Source of the DNA: Vitellaria paradoxa
Taxonomy: Eukaryota; Streptophyta; Magnoliopsida; Ericales; Sapotaceae
Direction: 5' to 3'
Assembly (NCBI GenBank): GCA_019916065.1
Contig: CM034241.1
Span: forward strand, 15,546,228 to 15,610,227
Length of the DNA: 64,000 nt
In this document: in pieces, positions 11,028 through 24,092 of the stretch
How positions within the stretch are numbered: position 1 is the first letter of the stretch
Layout: every line of letters begins with the position of its first letter
Notes under the pieces: generated by a model
What the model was told of the DNA's origin: nothing
Seen by the model: the letters and a program-made list of their open reading frames with translations, nothing else
Databases searched by the model: none
Program-made: the position numbers and the translations under genes

Positions 11028-11240
11028 AGTTTTGCATTTGTAAATACAAGACTTGATTAACTTCATGGTTCTGATATTGTTGGTTACGCTCGTTTGGACT
11101 CGGGTGTTTCTTTCATCCTTATCCATATGTTTAGTTGGGCAAAGGCCAAATAATAAAAAATAAAAAAAATAAAAAGATAAAGAATAAATATTGTCGGCTC
11201 AATCTTTTTAAATACTGTTCAACGTGTTCATTTAAAAGAA
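11028..11240. repeat. Dispersed direct repeat, copy B
   Basis: Second copy of the 10190-10440 sequence, about 840 bp downstream. No TIR, PBS or coding motif was found that would class it. Confidence 0.7.
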
Positions 11241-12979
11241 AAAAACGGACGTGAGAGGCGCAAAAAAACAAATTTCCTCATCACTCCTTCAAGGCCACAT
11301 TATTTGATAATGCTAACTGCGGGAAAGGGCAAATTCGCTGGTCTGTCTGTTCATGGACTCTCACATGTTTGGTGAGATTCCAAAAACTAAATACATAAAT
11401 AAATAATAAAATTAATTGTTGATTAGTAGGCGCTGAGTTTGTCAGCCAGCTTCCATCGAATGAGACAAACTTCGTCTCTGCTGTTCTCGCATCAATTTTG
11501 GTTTTGCGTACCTTTTCCTGCGGTGGAAGCTTCATGCATCTAAGTTTCTCTTGAGGGCACACCATCCCCCCCACCCCACACCACCTTTTTTATATCAAAT
11601 TAACGTCATTTGATATATACATATATATATATATAGATAGATAGATAATAATGAAGGCAAGAACTTAACGATGAGCACGTGGGAGCCAGAAACCATGGAA
11701 CCATGAACCAAAACTTCTTTAATTTGGGTCCCGAATTTACTCATTCAACTCATCCGGACAATAAGTATTTTAAAACATTAATTCAATCAAGAGAAAGACA
11801 CGTGCATACCCCACCAAAGGAAAAAAAATAAAAAATAATTAAAAAAAAAGAAAAAAAAAAGAATAAAAGGAAGTTCAAATTCCTGTGACTTGGATATACT
11901 TAACCTTTTTGCTCCTTTTGTTACAAGAGAATGGATAGAATGATAATTTATAAATTTTCATTCCATTACTTTGTTTAGCACATTTATTTGAAATATTATT
12001 TTATTTGAAGAAATAAAATTTAATTTCTTATATCAAATTAGAACTTGAGTGGGCCTATCTGCTCTCTACAAATAATCTCTTGCACTTCACTTTACTTTCT
12101 TTCATTAAACAAAATTATGAAACTATTTTTTTTAACTGATTATTCTTATGTTTAATTTGAAACGATATAATTGTTCTTCATAAAAAAAATATTTATAAAT
12201 TTAAACAAACACTCTTAAGCCTACAAGAGACTACAAAAAATTATTTTTAACACAGAATAATTCAACATATTTTTAAGTTTTCTCACCAATCCTAAATTCA
12301 ACATAGAATAATTTTTTTTTCTCATTATTCATTTACAAAAAATAAATAAATAAAAAATAAACTACCAAAAAATATCTAACTAGGAACATCAATGAACTAA
12401 AAAAATTAACTTTTAAGTATACAGATAGATTTATCAAGCAAATTATAAATTTCTTGTAAAATCTTAATTTGAATTTTTATAATAACAAAGATTTTTAAAA
12501 CAAATCTAAAATTAGAAATTTTTATTATAGCAAGGTAATTCATATACATAAGTGAATTTTTCAAAAAAAAAAAAAAACAAAAACAAAACAAAAATAAGTT
12601 GTAATTGCTCATCCACTTATCAAAATATCTAAGAAAAATTAATAAGTTGGCTTTTGTATATATTTTAAAAAATAATTTCTATTGCAAAATAAAAATACTT
12701 ATGACATTATAATTAAGTCTATTATTTAGAATTTTTGCATAAGGATTTTTATGATAATATAGGTATGCAAAACATATGTGAAAAATGTAGATGGATAATT
12801 GTGTAATTTTAATTAATGAAAAATAAAATAGAATGTAAAACACTATTTATGAAATGCAGAATTGGCTCACTCTTAGATCTTATCCACTTCCACGATGGGA
12901 GGCTGTGGGTTCAATTATATTCTTATGCTAACTCTAACTTTTAACCATATGAAATTCTCTAACTTGCCAACAAAGCTTG
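11241..12979. other. AT-rich spacer, no gene recognised
   Basis: A 97-codon minus-strand frame at 11281-11574 has no family match I recognise and no gene context, so it is not called. A TA/GATA microsatellite lies at about 11612-11650. The rest is AT-rich with A and T runs. Confidence 0.5.
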
Positions 12980-12987
12980 GATACGAT

Positions 12988-13913
12988 TAGGGATGGCAAT
13001 ATCAACTTGCCTCGATGGGTATTTGTCCAACTCCGATTTGATAAGTGTGATTATTTTTAAATTTTATAGATAATGGGACGAGTTAGGTTATAAAAATAAA
13101 ATAACCTTAAGATACGGGTATAGGGATGGTGTTGTGTACTCAACGAGCATTATCCGAAATTGCTCTAATTATACTAATTATAGGGTATCCAACATGTATC
13201 ATTTGATTACTGCCTAAATTACCTGCACCAATTACCCATTTATTAGATACTATTACCTGATTACTTATATAAATTATTTGATTACTACCCCAAATTTTCA
13301 GATATTGGAATTTATGCAAATAATACCATTAATTGTGATAATAAATTATATATATATATATAGATATAGATATATATTGTGTTCAAAAAATAGGTTCATT
13401 TAATTAATACCAAATAACTCAACATTATGATACAGATACTTTATTTTAGACTTAGGATTTAGTTCTTGATGTAACGAATGGAACAAATTCTTTTTTTCTT
13501 TTCTTTTTTTTTTTAACTTAATTATAGTGGTGGTGTAAGATGAAATCAAATATGAGATTTTTTTTAATTTTATTTTTATAAAATTAATATAATAAATTTT
13601 GCTAAATAAAAAAATATTTAAATGCTCTTATTTAAAAATAATTTTTTTAGTCTATTAAGATGTAAAATTACTAAATAAGTTATTGTATTCAAAGAACTTT
13701 TTATTCCTTATTCTTGTTTTGACCACCTCATATTTGAAGGCAATGAGTACTCGATCACCCCATGGGTACCCGATTGCCCGATAGATTAGGAGATGGTAAC
13801 TAGTTAAAAATACTTAGTAGGTACTTCTAATCCAAGTATTTTATTTTTTTATCTGCCGGATTCGGGGAAAATATAGATAATACCTAAACTTGATCCGATC
13901 CGCTACTATCCTA
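12988..13913. mobile_element. 926-bp non-autonomous hAT-type element
   Basis: The left end is TAGGGATGGCAAT; the right end, reverse-complemented, is TAGGATAGTAGC. The flanks GATACGAT (12980-12987) and GATACGAC (13914-13921) form an 8-bp TSD with one mismatch. Subterminal GGGTACCCGATTGCCCG-like motifs (13764-13781) and ATACGGGTA (13112) are usual in plant hAT MITEs with this terminus. There is no transposase frame. The interior is AT-rich and carries a TA/GATA microsatellite at about 13350. Confidence 0.75.
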
Positions 13914-14205
13914 GATACGACTGCTGGGTTTCAATTTTCTTTCTTTTTTTATTATTTCTTTTATATTCAAAAGGTTGTTAATTACATTGTTGCCTCACAA
14001 CTATAGTGGTCTTTCCACTTATCTGTAAAAAAGTTCTATGGTATAGAAAAGGTGATTTAGATATTATACTGAAAATTAAAGATGATAAAAATATATATAT
14101 ATATATATATATATTTGATCGTACATTTGCTGGTAGAAATATTAGATTAGCAGCAATTAATCAAATTACGATAAAAAAGTCACATCTATACAACAAGAAA
14201 GTCTA

Positions 14206-14566
14206 AAATTTTAATTTGGAATATTTTTAACTATTAGATTTATTCAATGGTCAGAATTATTTTTTCTGCACTTTAATTTCTTTTTCGGTCACTTCACATG
14301 AAAGCACAGTCTCTCACTATTCTCACATTTTTTTGAATTTTTTTATTTAAGTTTTTAAAATGATATTTTAAAAATGTGATAACATTTGTAAACCATATAG
14401 TAAGGAAGCTTAACATTTTGAAATTAGGATATTTTCAATAGTTAGATTTATTCAATGGTTAGGATTAGTTCTTTTTTATCTCTACTTTGGTTGTCTTTTT
14501 TATCACTTCACATGGAAACATATTCTCTCACTCTTCCAAATTTTTTTGAATTTCTTTTATAGAAGT
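14206..14566. repeat. Two tandem copies of a ~190-bp repeat
   Basis: The units start near 14212 and 14418 and share TTTTAATTTGGAATATTTT, TTAGATTTATTCAATGG, CACTTCACATG, CTCTCACT and TTTTTTTGAATT. A third, diverged copy lies at 15225-15450, beyond an inserted solo LTR. Origin unknown. Confidence 0.7.
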
Positions 14567-15213
14567 TGAAAATTCAAGAATACACAAGATGATCCAAACG
14601 ATCTACACAATAAATAATAAAATATAAAGGTACTAATATAACGAGGTAAAATATATATAGGGAAAACCTCAAAAAACTTTCACTATAAAAACATTGGCTA
14701 CAAAAATTTGAAAGTCATAATAGATCGACTCCACAACTCTATATTGTTAAACCTTTTTGCTTGACTCCTCAATTCATCAACTTCCAAGTGAAAGCCCTCT
14801 TCGACTCCTCGAAGATCACGCACCAAATCCTCAGCAACTACCGATCCTCAGCTTGTTGAATCCTCAACCTTCAAGATTCGAACTCCTTCGAATCAAGCAC
14901 ACTCAAAGATTTTGGCTAAATAGTTGAGAGAACAGCTTACAATATTACTCTATCGTTTCTTTAAAATTATTTCTCTCTATCTGTGAAATCTTAGATATGT
15001 CCCATAATATACAGAGAATAAAATCTTGACACAAATAGTTTTCAAAACGCAGTTTGAAACTAAAACTGTATTTGCGAGCTTCCAAACTTATTTTGAGACT
15101 TTTAACAATTCATTTTGACCCGAGATTGTTGTCTTAGTCTACATCTAAGTTTACAAATTACCGAACTCTATTTTGATTATGGATTTGCTAATTTTATAAT
15201 TTTATCCCTAACA
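14567..15213 (-). mobile_element. Solo LTR, 647 bp
   Basis: The sequence starts TGAAAATTC and ends CCCTAACA. On the minus strand it reads TGTTAGGGATAAAA to TTTTCA, a standard TG...CA LTR. The flanks GAAGT (14562-14566) and AAAGT (15214-15218) give a 5-bp TSD with one mismatch. The tandem repeat at 14206-15450 is interrupted exactly here. There is no internal domain, PBS or second LTR, which fits LTR-LTR recombination. Lineage not determined. Confidence 0.7.
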
Positions 15214-15480
15214 AAAGTTTTTAATTAATATTTTTAAAAATGCAATAATATTTATAATCTATATAGTAAGAATGGTTAAGAATTTGAATTTTGGATATTT
15301 TTAACCATTGGATTTACTTAATGGACAGGATTACTTTTTTTTTCTCTCATTTTAGTTGTCTTTTTTGTCATTTCGCATGGAAATGCACTTTCTTACTTTT
15401 TTCATATTTTTTGAATTCCTTTTCATAAAATTTTTTAAATTAATATTTTTCAAAATGTAATAATATTTTTATAAATAATA
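15214..15480. repeat. Third diverged copy of the ~190-bp repeat
   Basis: This shares TATAGTAAG, GGATATTTTTAACC, TTAATGG, GTTGTCTTTTTTGTCA, GCATGGAAA and TTTTTTGAATT with the copies at 14206-14566. Confidence 0.65.
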
Positions 15481-16423
15481 AAATATTATACATTTATTAT
15501 ATATTGTATAGATATCTATTAGACAAAGTTAACTAAGATTTTTATTTTAAAAAAGTGATGTTTAGAATTTAATTTTCTTTTGATTTTTATTTTATTGTAT
15601 GGAAGTTGTTGATAGTTGGAATAGATTCGTAGACTAGGTCGATTGATCCATTTTAAATTTAAAAAATTTGTATATGGCCTTTTCCTACACCTTCTATGTT
15701 AAAGGGTTGAAACCAAAAAATGTCTGTTGCTTTCTGGATATTCGTCATGTTTTTGATAAAACCTTCTCGTAAAAGGATTTTAACAATGTTTTCGGTGATA
15801 TTAGTTAGATGCTATTGACTTTAATTTTCTTTAAAACTTTTTTAAAAAATAAACATTTAAATTAATAATTCAATTTTAATGTACGCAAAACTTAAAATTT
15901 TAAATACATACATTTTTACATTATTTATCTCACCTATCTAATAATGGAACTCAAAATTTTGAATTTAAGACATTTTCAATTTTTAAATTTATTCACTTCA
16001 TCATATACTTTTGTTAATACTATTTTTTAAATTTGAAATATTTTTAACCCTTAAATTTGTTTTACCTTTAATTGAATGGGCAAGATTTGATTTTTGAAAA
16101 TATATCTAAAAAATCCATAGAAGAGATTGCCCTCTTGAAAATGAATGGCTAGTTTTAGTTCTTTAACTTTTCATATCATGCCCAAAACTATCACATCCAT
16201 CTACCCACCTGAAATCATAACTCTTTAATGAGAATTCTGTCCTCTAGCCCCACCGTAATCCTAACTTGCCAGTTAAAAATTAACCTCTAGTCTCGTCGTT
16301 GCAATGCCACTAGTCCTCTTTCTCTCTTTCTCCCAACTAATTTCAATTGTTGTAGCTTTTGTCAACAAATCTCATCATTTGTCTCTTATCTCATTACAAA
16401 TTAAAACTCCCACTGAATCTCAT
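15481..16423. other. AT-rich spacer
   Basis: No gene recognised. Confidence 0.5.
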
Positions 16424-17029
16424 TATCACTACTAGAATTGAGAAAATGCTCGACCACAAGAGACAATCATCTAAAGCCTTGAGGCGATCATCGAAGGGCA
16501 GGTCATCAATAAGAATAGAAGACGGCCAAAACTGGTCGTCCAATAGATGACGCCAAAGACTTTAGCTGATCAACTAAAGGTAGTCGTTTATACCCTTTTA
16601 GCAACTGCGTTAAGGCAAATAATTATTCCAAATGGTACTTACGCTTTAGACGACCTTTAAGCGGTCGTCTATGTTGTTTTTCTTTATTTATTTATTTATT
16701 TTTTTTTTTTTAAGGAACCAACTATAGATTTCAATTTTTAAAAAATAACCTGTGCAATATATAACAACCTGTACATATACAATATAAAACTCAACAAAAT
16801 TAAAACATCAAACACAAATAAAAATATTGTTAAAATACAAACTAAATTGTTCATTACAAACTCAATTATTTATCGTTAAGCTAAATTATTGCAAAGAAAA
16901 AAATTAAAGAAACATGGTCTTCAATAGAGAAGAGGCTCCAAATGTCGTCAATCGATCAAACTAGAAATAAATAAATGAATTAATAATACAAAATATTATT
17001 AATGAATTGAAAATTAAATCATAAACAAA

Positions 17030-18370
17030 TTCTACTTTCAAAATTTCAAAGTTAAAAGTTTTGACTAGGAACTTCTAGGGCTATTCCGAGCAATTTTTTT
17101 GGTAACCCAGAACCTGCATCTATTTATTACAGCTCTTGACGAGCCACGTAATCGATTGGTAAATCGGGGGTGCCTGAACCCACCTATAAGACCCAAGCAC
17201 CAGGTAAGACAGGGTAGTGACTAGCGGGATTCGAAGACCGTATGCTTAGTTTAAGCAATTGATTCTTACTTGGGAAATGCTAAGTTTCAAGTTTCAACTA
17301 TAAAAAGTTTCAACTATAAAATTTCCTAGGCCATTCCGAGCAATCCAATGCTCGGATTCTTGCATGGTTCATTTCTACAAGTCATTCGTGTCTAGAACAA
17401 ACTACACGTCTAGTTCCGTTAAGATCAGAGGTCATATGATTGATTTGAGTAGTTGACTCCTAATTGGAAAATCCTAAGTTTCAAGTTTCAACTAGAAAAT
17501 TCCTAGGGCCATTCCAAGCAATCTGATACTCAGATTCTTACATGGTATGTTTCTACAAGTCACTCGTGCCTAGAATGCTACACATCGGGCATTGACATTG
17601 GAGGTCGTATGCTCAGCTTAAGTAGTTGACTCCTACTTAGGAAATTCTAAGTTTTAAGTTTCAACTAGAAACTTTCTAAGGCCATTCCAAGCAATCTAAT
17701 ACTTGGATTCTCATGCAGTTCATTTCTACATGTCACCCATGCCTAGAAGTTGTTGCACGTTAGGTTCCATTGACGTCAGAGATCGTATGCTTAGTCTGAG
17801 TAATTAACTTTTACTTGGGAAATTCTAAGTTTTAAGTTCAGTTAGAAACTTCCTAAGGCCATTTCAAGCAATCTGATACTTGGATTCTCACGTGGTTCAT
17901 TTCTATAAGTTAATCAAACTCACTACACGTCAAATTTTGTTCACATCGAAGACCATATGTTCGGTTTAAGCAATTGACTCATACTTGGAAAATTCTAATT
18001 TTTAAATTTTGACTAGAAACTTCCCAAGGCCATTCCATGCAATCTGATATTCGAATTCCTGCGCAGTTTGTTTCTACAAGTCATTCTTACATACAACTTG
18101 TAACATGTCAAGTTTCTTTAAAATCGGAGGCCATATACTTGATTTGAACAGTTGACTCTTACTTAGGAAATTTTAAGTTTTAAGTTTCAACTAGAAACTT
18201 ACTTGGGCCATTCTGAGCAATTTGATGCTCGAATTCCTGTGCGTTCATTTGTACAAGTTACTCATGCCTAGAACTAGCTATACGTCAAGTTTTGTTGACA
18301 TTGGAGGTAGTATGCTTGGTTTGAGCAGTGGACTCCTCCTTAGGAAATCATAGGTTTATGTTTCATCGGT
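17030..18370. repeat. Seven-copy ~178-bp tandem array inside the CACTA element
   Basis: The phrase CCATTCCRAGCAAT recurs near 17087, 17332, 17512, 17682, 17859, 18037 and 18210, with a period of about 170-180 bp apart from the first gap. Each unit runs through TTTCTACAAGTCA, TGCCTAGAA, GTCGTATGCT and TTGACTCCTACTTGGG. A SINE-like insert lengthens the first interval. It is satellite-like, diverged and non-coding. Confidence 0.85.
17093..17235 (-). mobile_element. tRNA-derived SINE-like fragment, copy 1
   Basis: On the minus strand it carries a box B-like TTCGAATCCCGC, then CACTACCCTGTC, GTGCTTGGGTCTT and CACCCCCGATTTACC, running to ATTGTAATAAAT-like 3' sequence. The same order is found at 41697-41876. 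It breaks into a unit of the 178-bp array. The 5' part with box A is missing. Confidence 0.6.
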
Positions 18371-19399
18371 GTTTGACTTCACAACTTATGTTCAACTCCT
18401 AGCTTAATTATTATAAACATTAATATATATTAAAAAAACAAGTATATATATATGTACAACTAATAAAATGGTACCTGATCATGATCGTCTATAGAAACTA
18501 GAGGGTTGTGTACCCCAGTGTCCACATCGGTGCCTTACATTCAATAATTTAAAAATAAGTAGCCATCTAGTTATGAAAAAAAAAAAAAGTAAGAGAATTT
18601 ATAAACATTTATAAGAATTTTAATATGTCACTTGAGTTGGAGATCTAGAGTCACGAAACTTAGCTCATAACTAATCCCACATCTGATCCATCTGCTGATC
18701 AATCTCAGCATAAACCTTATCGAGGACCTCGACTTAAACCTTAATTCGAACCGAGGCTCAAAGCTCGACCTAATCTTTCGCCTGGATGCTAGCTCAAACC
18801 TTGGCCTGTAACTCATCACACAACTCTGCAAAGAAGGTCTCTAGGCATGTGGCAATGACATGTAAATATAAAAAATTTGAGCACACTACAGTATCTAATT
18901 TCAACAACGTCTGTAAGTAGCCTATAATAAAACATGCCCCCCAGACGAGGGTTGCTACCATTCCGGCTTAAAGAGCTACCCCACAATTTTGTGTTGCTCA
19001 TCTTTCATCCAATTCTTTGGTACAAAATCAAAATCCACTGACATGACAACTTTTGTAGCAACATGCTGAGGTAAAGGTCCGTTGTCCAATGTATAAATCT
19101 CATCAAATAAAGTTTCACTAGACATTCTACGAAGAGTGTGCACCTATTCACATGTTTAATTGAGTGAGATTAAAAATAATGATGAACGAAAACAAACAAT
19201 TTGAACTCGATGTGGGACTTACATGCTACTTAAACCACACATGAAACGAGTTGAAATGTTTCGTTTATATTATATAATTAGATGCTTGAGGCAACCTCTA
19301 TTTGATTTCGATCAAGTGTTTCCTAATCATAGATAAACAACTTAAAGAATACTTCTTCGACTGATAAATGTTGGAGAATAACATTGAAATCAAAGTATG

Positions 19400-21562
19400 A
19401 CGACTTACTGAATGAACAGGAATGAACAGTTGAACCAAGGCCATGTTGAATGGCACATATCAGTGAGCTCGAACTCACGAATTGCTAGTCAAATTGAAGG
19501 ATATTTCATGATCAACTAGACCTTCGTGAATTCATTAGGGATAGTTTAATTGGCTTCCAGATTGCCCATATCCATGGCACAAAAGTTGGTACATTCTTTC
19601 ACTAGAAATCTTCTAGCCATCGATGCCTAGGATGAACTCTATTAAGAACATATTGCTTCGAGGTCTTGAGATACCTGTCAATCGAGTACATCCATCAAAA
19701 TTGGATAGGATTGCCTAGCGTAGCTTCTTTTGCTAATTATAAACATGTATCATTACATCAAAAAAGGCAAGTGAAAATATTATCTCAAGATGGCAAAGTG
19801 TTAGTGAAATTTGATCCCTGAGATTTTGTAAATCGTTTGGATGGCTGACTTTCGAACACAAATATCTAAAAAAGTTATTGAAATCAATCAAAGGTTCAAC
19901 CATCTTCTCCGGTAAGTATCGACGAATGGTAATAGGGATCGGTTGTTGCATAAAAATGTGACCATTATGGCTTTTTAAACTAGATAGACTCCTCTCTTGC
20001 ATGTTCACTCATCTCAAAATATTGGAACAATATCCATTAGGCACCCTAACACCTCTAAGTACTATAAGGAAGAAGTCTTTCTCATCTCTGCTCATTGTGA
20101 ATTATGCTAGGGGTAAATACGCCCTATTTGCTCTTCTCAACTGCAAATGTAATGGTTACCTCACTCCTATATCCTCCAAGTTATGCCGAGCATGGCTCAT
20201 TTGATCTAGGCAATGACTCTTGTAGGTTATTTGGTCTATATGTAGTTAGTATACCATCCAAATCAAGTTGGTGTAACAATTCATTACCAGTCAATCTTTT
20301 CAATGCCGTTTTAAATTCTTAGTTACCATCAAAGCAGTTCTATTCCTCCAGAACCTATGTAAGTTGGGCAAAAATCGTATGTAGCCCATATAACCAAACT
20401 TCTTATCATAATGTGATCACCATGATTGAGTGCTCTTATTGCAAGGAGTATATGAAAACTTTACCTTTGTACTCCACCTAAATAAATTAGCATACGCTGG
20501 AAAGTCATTAATTATCCGTAACAAAGTCACATGCAGGTACACATTAATCTGGTGTGCAGGTCCTTTTGGCCTATCAATGAGGACTGATAGAATTAGAATT
20601 GGTTACTTCATGCACAACCAAGGAGAGAGGTTATAATGTACAACAACAATTGGCCATGTACCATGTGAATATTCATTGTCCTGAACGGGTTTACCCCGTT
20701 TGCAGCCAAACTGGGCTGGACTTTTTTATTATGCACAGTAAAATTTGAATTCTTCAAATCAAAATCTTTCTAGACAAGAAAGCTAGAGGGATGCGGCATT
20801 TTTTCATTGTCATTATTATCCCCCAAATGCCATCTCATTAATTTCGCTGTCTTTGGCAATATAAACAATTTTTTCAATCTCGACTTAAGAGAAAAATATC
20901 GAACTTACTTTGCAGCAACTAGTTTCTGACCCCTTTCTTAGTGGCCATTACTTCAATGGGCAATAATGCATAGAAGATATTTGTCAAGGTTTGCATGTTT
21001 ATTTCAGAACAACATACAACTGTTCGAGCACGCATCCTATGTCTTATACGTGAAACCCAAATCTTCTGCCGACTTACAAGGTTGGTAGCAGAACTCACAA
21101 ACCTTTGCACCTTTCAGAAAGATCTTTCTAAATAACTCTAATAACATGTCAAATGAACTGTTCATTCACTGATTCAAAACTTTCAAGTGCAACAACTTGA
21201 TAATGAAGGATAACTGGCTATAATTCTGACAACTAAGATACAATTCGGTATTTCTATCATTGAGAATTCTAAAAAAATCTCAATGAACCTTAATTGGCAC
21301 TTCATTGAAGATTCCTTCCACCTACTTCGTTAGTCTTAGTACTCAATCCTTTGGTAGACATCTGACCATGATATCCTATATTATTTCTATCATCTGATCC
21401 TCTGACACAACATCTTATATCTAATTCTACTCTTTCCTCACATCGCCGCATCACATAAGCTTTCCTATGTTTTATCCAATTTTTATGAGTCTCTAAAAAC
21501 TCGTGCTTCACCAGATGATCCCTTACCATATCTTGTGTGAAATGGTATTGATTAATACACAT
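19400..21562 (-). pseudogene. CACTA TNP2-type transposase relic
   Basis: Minus-strand translation gives family blocks in order. A transposase-associated domain remnant (MVRDHLVKHEFLETHKNW) lies at about 21480-21530. TNP2 blocks lie at about 20690-20200: TWPIVVVHYNLSPWLCMK, INDFPAYANLFRWSTK, FGYMGYIRFLP. A DUF4218-like block at 19740-19990 reads LKSHNGHIFMQQ, LCHLEIIFSLAFFD. At about 19640-19700 an IQF-stop-WMYSIDRYLK block matches the usual QYRWMYP(I/F)ERYL. Many stops and frameshifts make it dead. It should have cut and pasted the element by binding the TIR and subterminal motifs. Confidence 0.85.
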
Positions 21563-22399
21563 TTTTGTATGGGAAATTGATCAATTATTGATCCAATGTG
21601 TTGGTGTATGCAATGAAATCTTCAATCTCTTATATATATTGACTTGACAACCGATCTAGCAAGTCAATCCAAGTCTTATCCATCCCATTAAGTTTGGTGT
21701 CGTCAAATGTACTAAATAGGTCCATAAAATCTGTTTCAGTAATTGGTCTACTGAAACTTACATGTATGTTCTTTTAAAAAAACCTGAAACTTCTCAGTAA
21801 AAGGTGGTTGGTCCTAATCCATTCGAAAATGCATGATCTAACTCTTACTCAATACCTTTAATGCCCCATTCTATTGTCAGATGAAATTTCAACCGCATCT
21901 CCACGTAGCTCTCCAAGTGTGGGATACAAAAAATAGCATTATCTACATTTATGTATGTACATAGAGAACAACGGGAGTAGCTAAAACTTTGCCTAACATA
22001 GAATTAGCATAAGTAACGTTGATACGTGCATCCTCATCACGAGAACAAATTAGGTCTTAATGTTGCGTCAAGAAAGACCAAATCAACTATCATGATACGA
22101 TTCTCGAACGGATTTAAGTTTATTTTAAAAAAAGATTGTATACATATGTATGAAAGTAATAACTGAACGAATTTTCTAACAGGAGATTTTTGATATTTGG
22201 TGCATAACAATTTGGAGATTTATAGATAGTTATTGAAATTTTTAGAGATTTGGTAGAGATTTTCGTGATTCGAGATTCGTAGAAATTTGTTTAGATTTTA
22301 AGAGCTCTAAACAAGCCCTATTATGTTTGCAATCTAAAACTTTTGAAGGCTAGTGTAAAAGTTCATTATGTTTGAAATAAGGATAAATTGATAAAATAC

Positions 22400-22995
22400 T
22401 TTAATATTATTGAATTTTAACCCTAATTAAATTTTATCCTTAATTAAAATTAGCCATAATTTATTAATTAATTAATATTAAACCTTACTGAATTTAAACC
22501 CTAATTGAATTTTATCACTAACTAGCTAGATTTAACCTTAATTTAATTTTGAATTAATTTTAACCCAAAATGAATTTTGTCCCTAATTAAATTTAACCCT
22601 AATTTAATTTGGGATTAATTAATTTTAACCCTAATTAAATTTTATCCCTAATTAAATTTAATCCTAATTTAATTTTGAAATAATTAATTTTGACCTTTAA
22701 TGAATTTTAACCCTAATCGAATTTTATCACTAATTAATTTTAACCCTAATTTAAATTTGAGCCTAATTGAATTTTATTCATAACTAAATTCAACCCAAAT
22801 TTAATTTTAAAATAATTAATTTATTCCAAATTGAATTTTATTCAAAATTAAATTTAACCCTAATTTAATTTTAAATAATTAATTTTAACCCTAATTGAAT
22901 TTTATTAATAACTAAATTCAACCCTAATTTAATTTTAAAATAGTATTTTTTATTTTACAGTTATTGATTTTTAACCCTAATATAAATTTAACCTC
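22400..22995. repeat. AT-rich degenerate tandem array with AACCCTAA motifs
   Basis: Alternating blocks of TTTTAACCCTAATT, GAATTTTATCCCTAATTAAATTTAACC-like spacing and AATTTAATTTTGAAATAATT recur about every 60-75 bp (for example near 22537, 22599, 22670, 22796, 22868 and 22930). It resembles plant telomere motif CCCTAAA only by chance sharing; the motifs are never head to tail. Confidence 0.7.
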
Positions 22996-23259
22996 AATTA
23001 TGGATAAATTTTTCCAAACTAAAGTCAAGTGATGATAGGATTATTATTTTATTTTTTAATATTTTCAATATAAAATAAACATTCAGAGTTGAATGCTTTT
23101 AAAATTATCAATTATTTCTACGAGTTTATTTTTTGTTTCTTAAATTAATCATTATATAAGTTAATTTGTTGACCATTTTATTTAAATTTTGTGTAATTAA
23201 ATTTAATTTATGGGATTATTGTCTTACTTTTTAGTATTTTTAGGACAAAATATAAGAGA

Positions 23260-23640
23260 TTAATTAACATCCTACAAGTCACTAAATTAACAAACTAATA
23301 AATTAACAACTTAATAAATTATCAATTTAACAAACTAGTATTCAGTTTAACAAATTAATAATTTAACAAAATAATAAATTAATTACAAACAAATATGCAT
23401 TTTCACAATTTAATAAATTACAATTAACAAATCAACGAACTTATAAATTAACAACTTAATAAATTAACAATTAGTTTAACAACCTACTATTCAAATTAAT
23501 AGTTTAACAAATCAAAAATTATGTCAAACAAACTAATAAAATTAACAATTTAAGAAATCAACACCTTTATCAAACAAATTAATAAAATTAACAATTTAAG
23601 AAATCAACACCTATATCAAACAAACTAATATAAAAAAATC
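23260..23640. repeat. AT-rich degenerate tandem array (TTAACAAAYTAATAAA)
   Basis: Short phrases such as AACAAACTAATAAA, TTAACAACTTAATAAATT and a 52-bp duplicated block (AAATTAACAATTTAAGAAATC near 23540 and 23590) repeat through the CACTA interior. Non-coding. Confidence 0.6.
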
Positions 23641-23874
23641 AGAAAAAATGTAACCAAACCCAACAATAAAAACATATACCAATTCCTAGTACAAAAAATC
23701 AAAAAATTGAACCAATAATCTAACCCAAAATACATTCCAACAAAACCCAACAAAAAAATCAAAAAATCAAACCTTCAAGTTCTACTGGAGGAAAGGGAAT
23801 GGACTATTGCAAGCAAAAAAATAGAAAGGGGGTTGTTAGTCATGACTGCCAAATGAAGAGAGGGAAAAATAGAG

Positions 23875-24040
23875 AGAGCTAGAGAGAGAGAGAGAGAGAG
23901 ACAGAGACAGAGAGCGAAAGAAAGGCAGGGGTACACCTAAGTTTTGATGTAGGTGGTTGGAGCGGCAACGACGGGGGCACTGGAGCTACGTACAGACGAC
24001 GGGAGTAGCCAAAGTTGGGCACAGACAATTGGGAGAGCAA

Positions 24041-24089
<49 letters not shown>

Positions 24090-24092
24090 ATG
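23875..24092. repeat. (GA)n microsatellites near the CACTA right end
   Basis: GA-rich runs lie at about 23876-23900 and 24042-24090. The 70-codon frame through them is low-complexity and not called. Confidence 0.85.

Noticed and set aside
11281..11574. 97-codon minus-strand frame
   Set aside because: No family motif, no homologue I recognise, and no promoter or neighbouring exon; typical of chance frames in this length of spacer.
22400..22995. Interstitial telomere repeat
   Set aside because: CCCTAA motifs are spaced 20-70 bp apart and never form head-to-tail TTTAGGG arrays.
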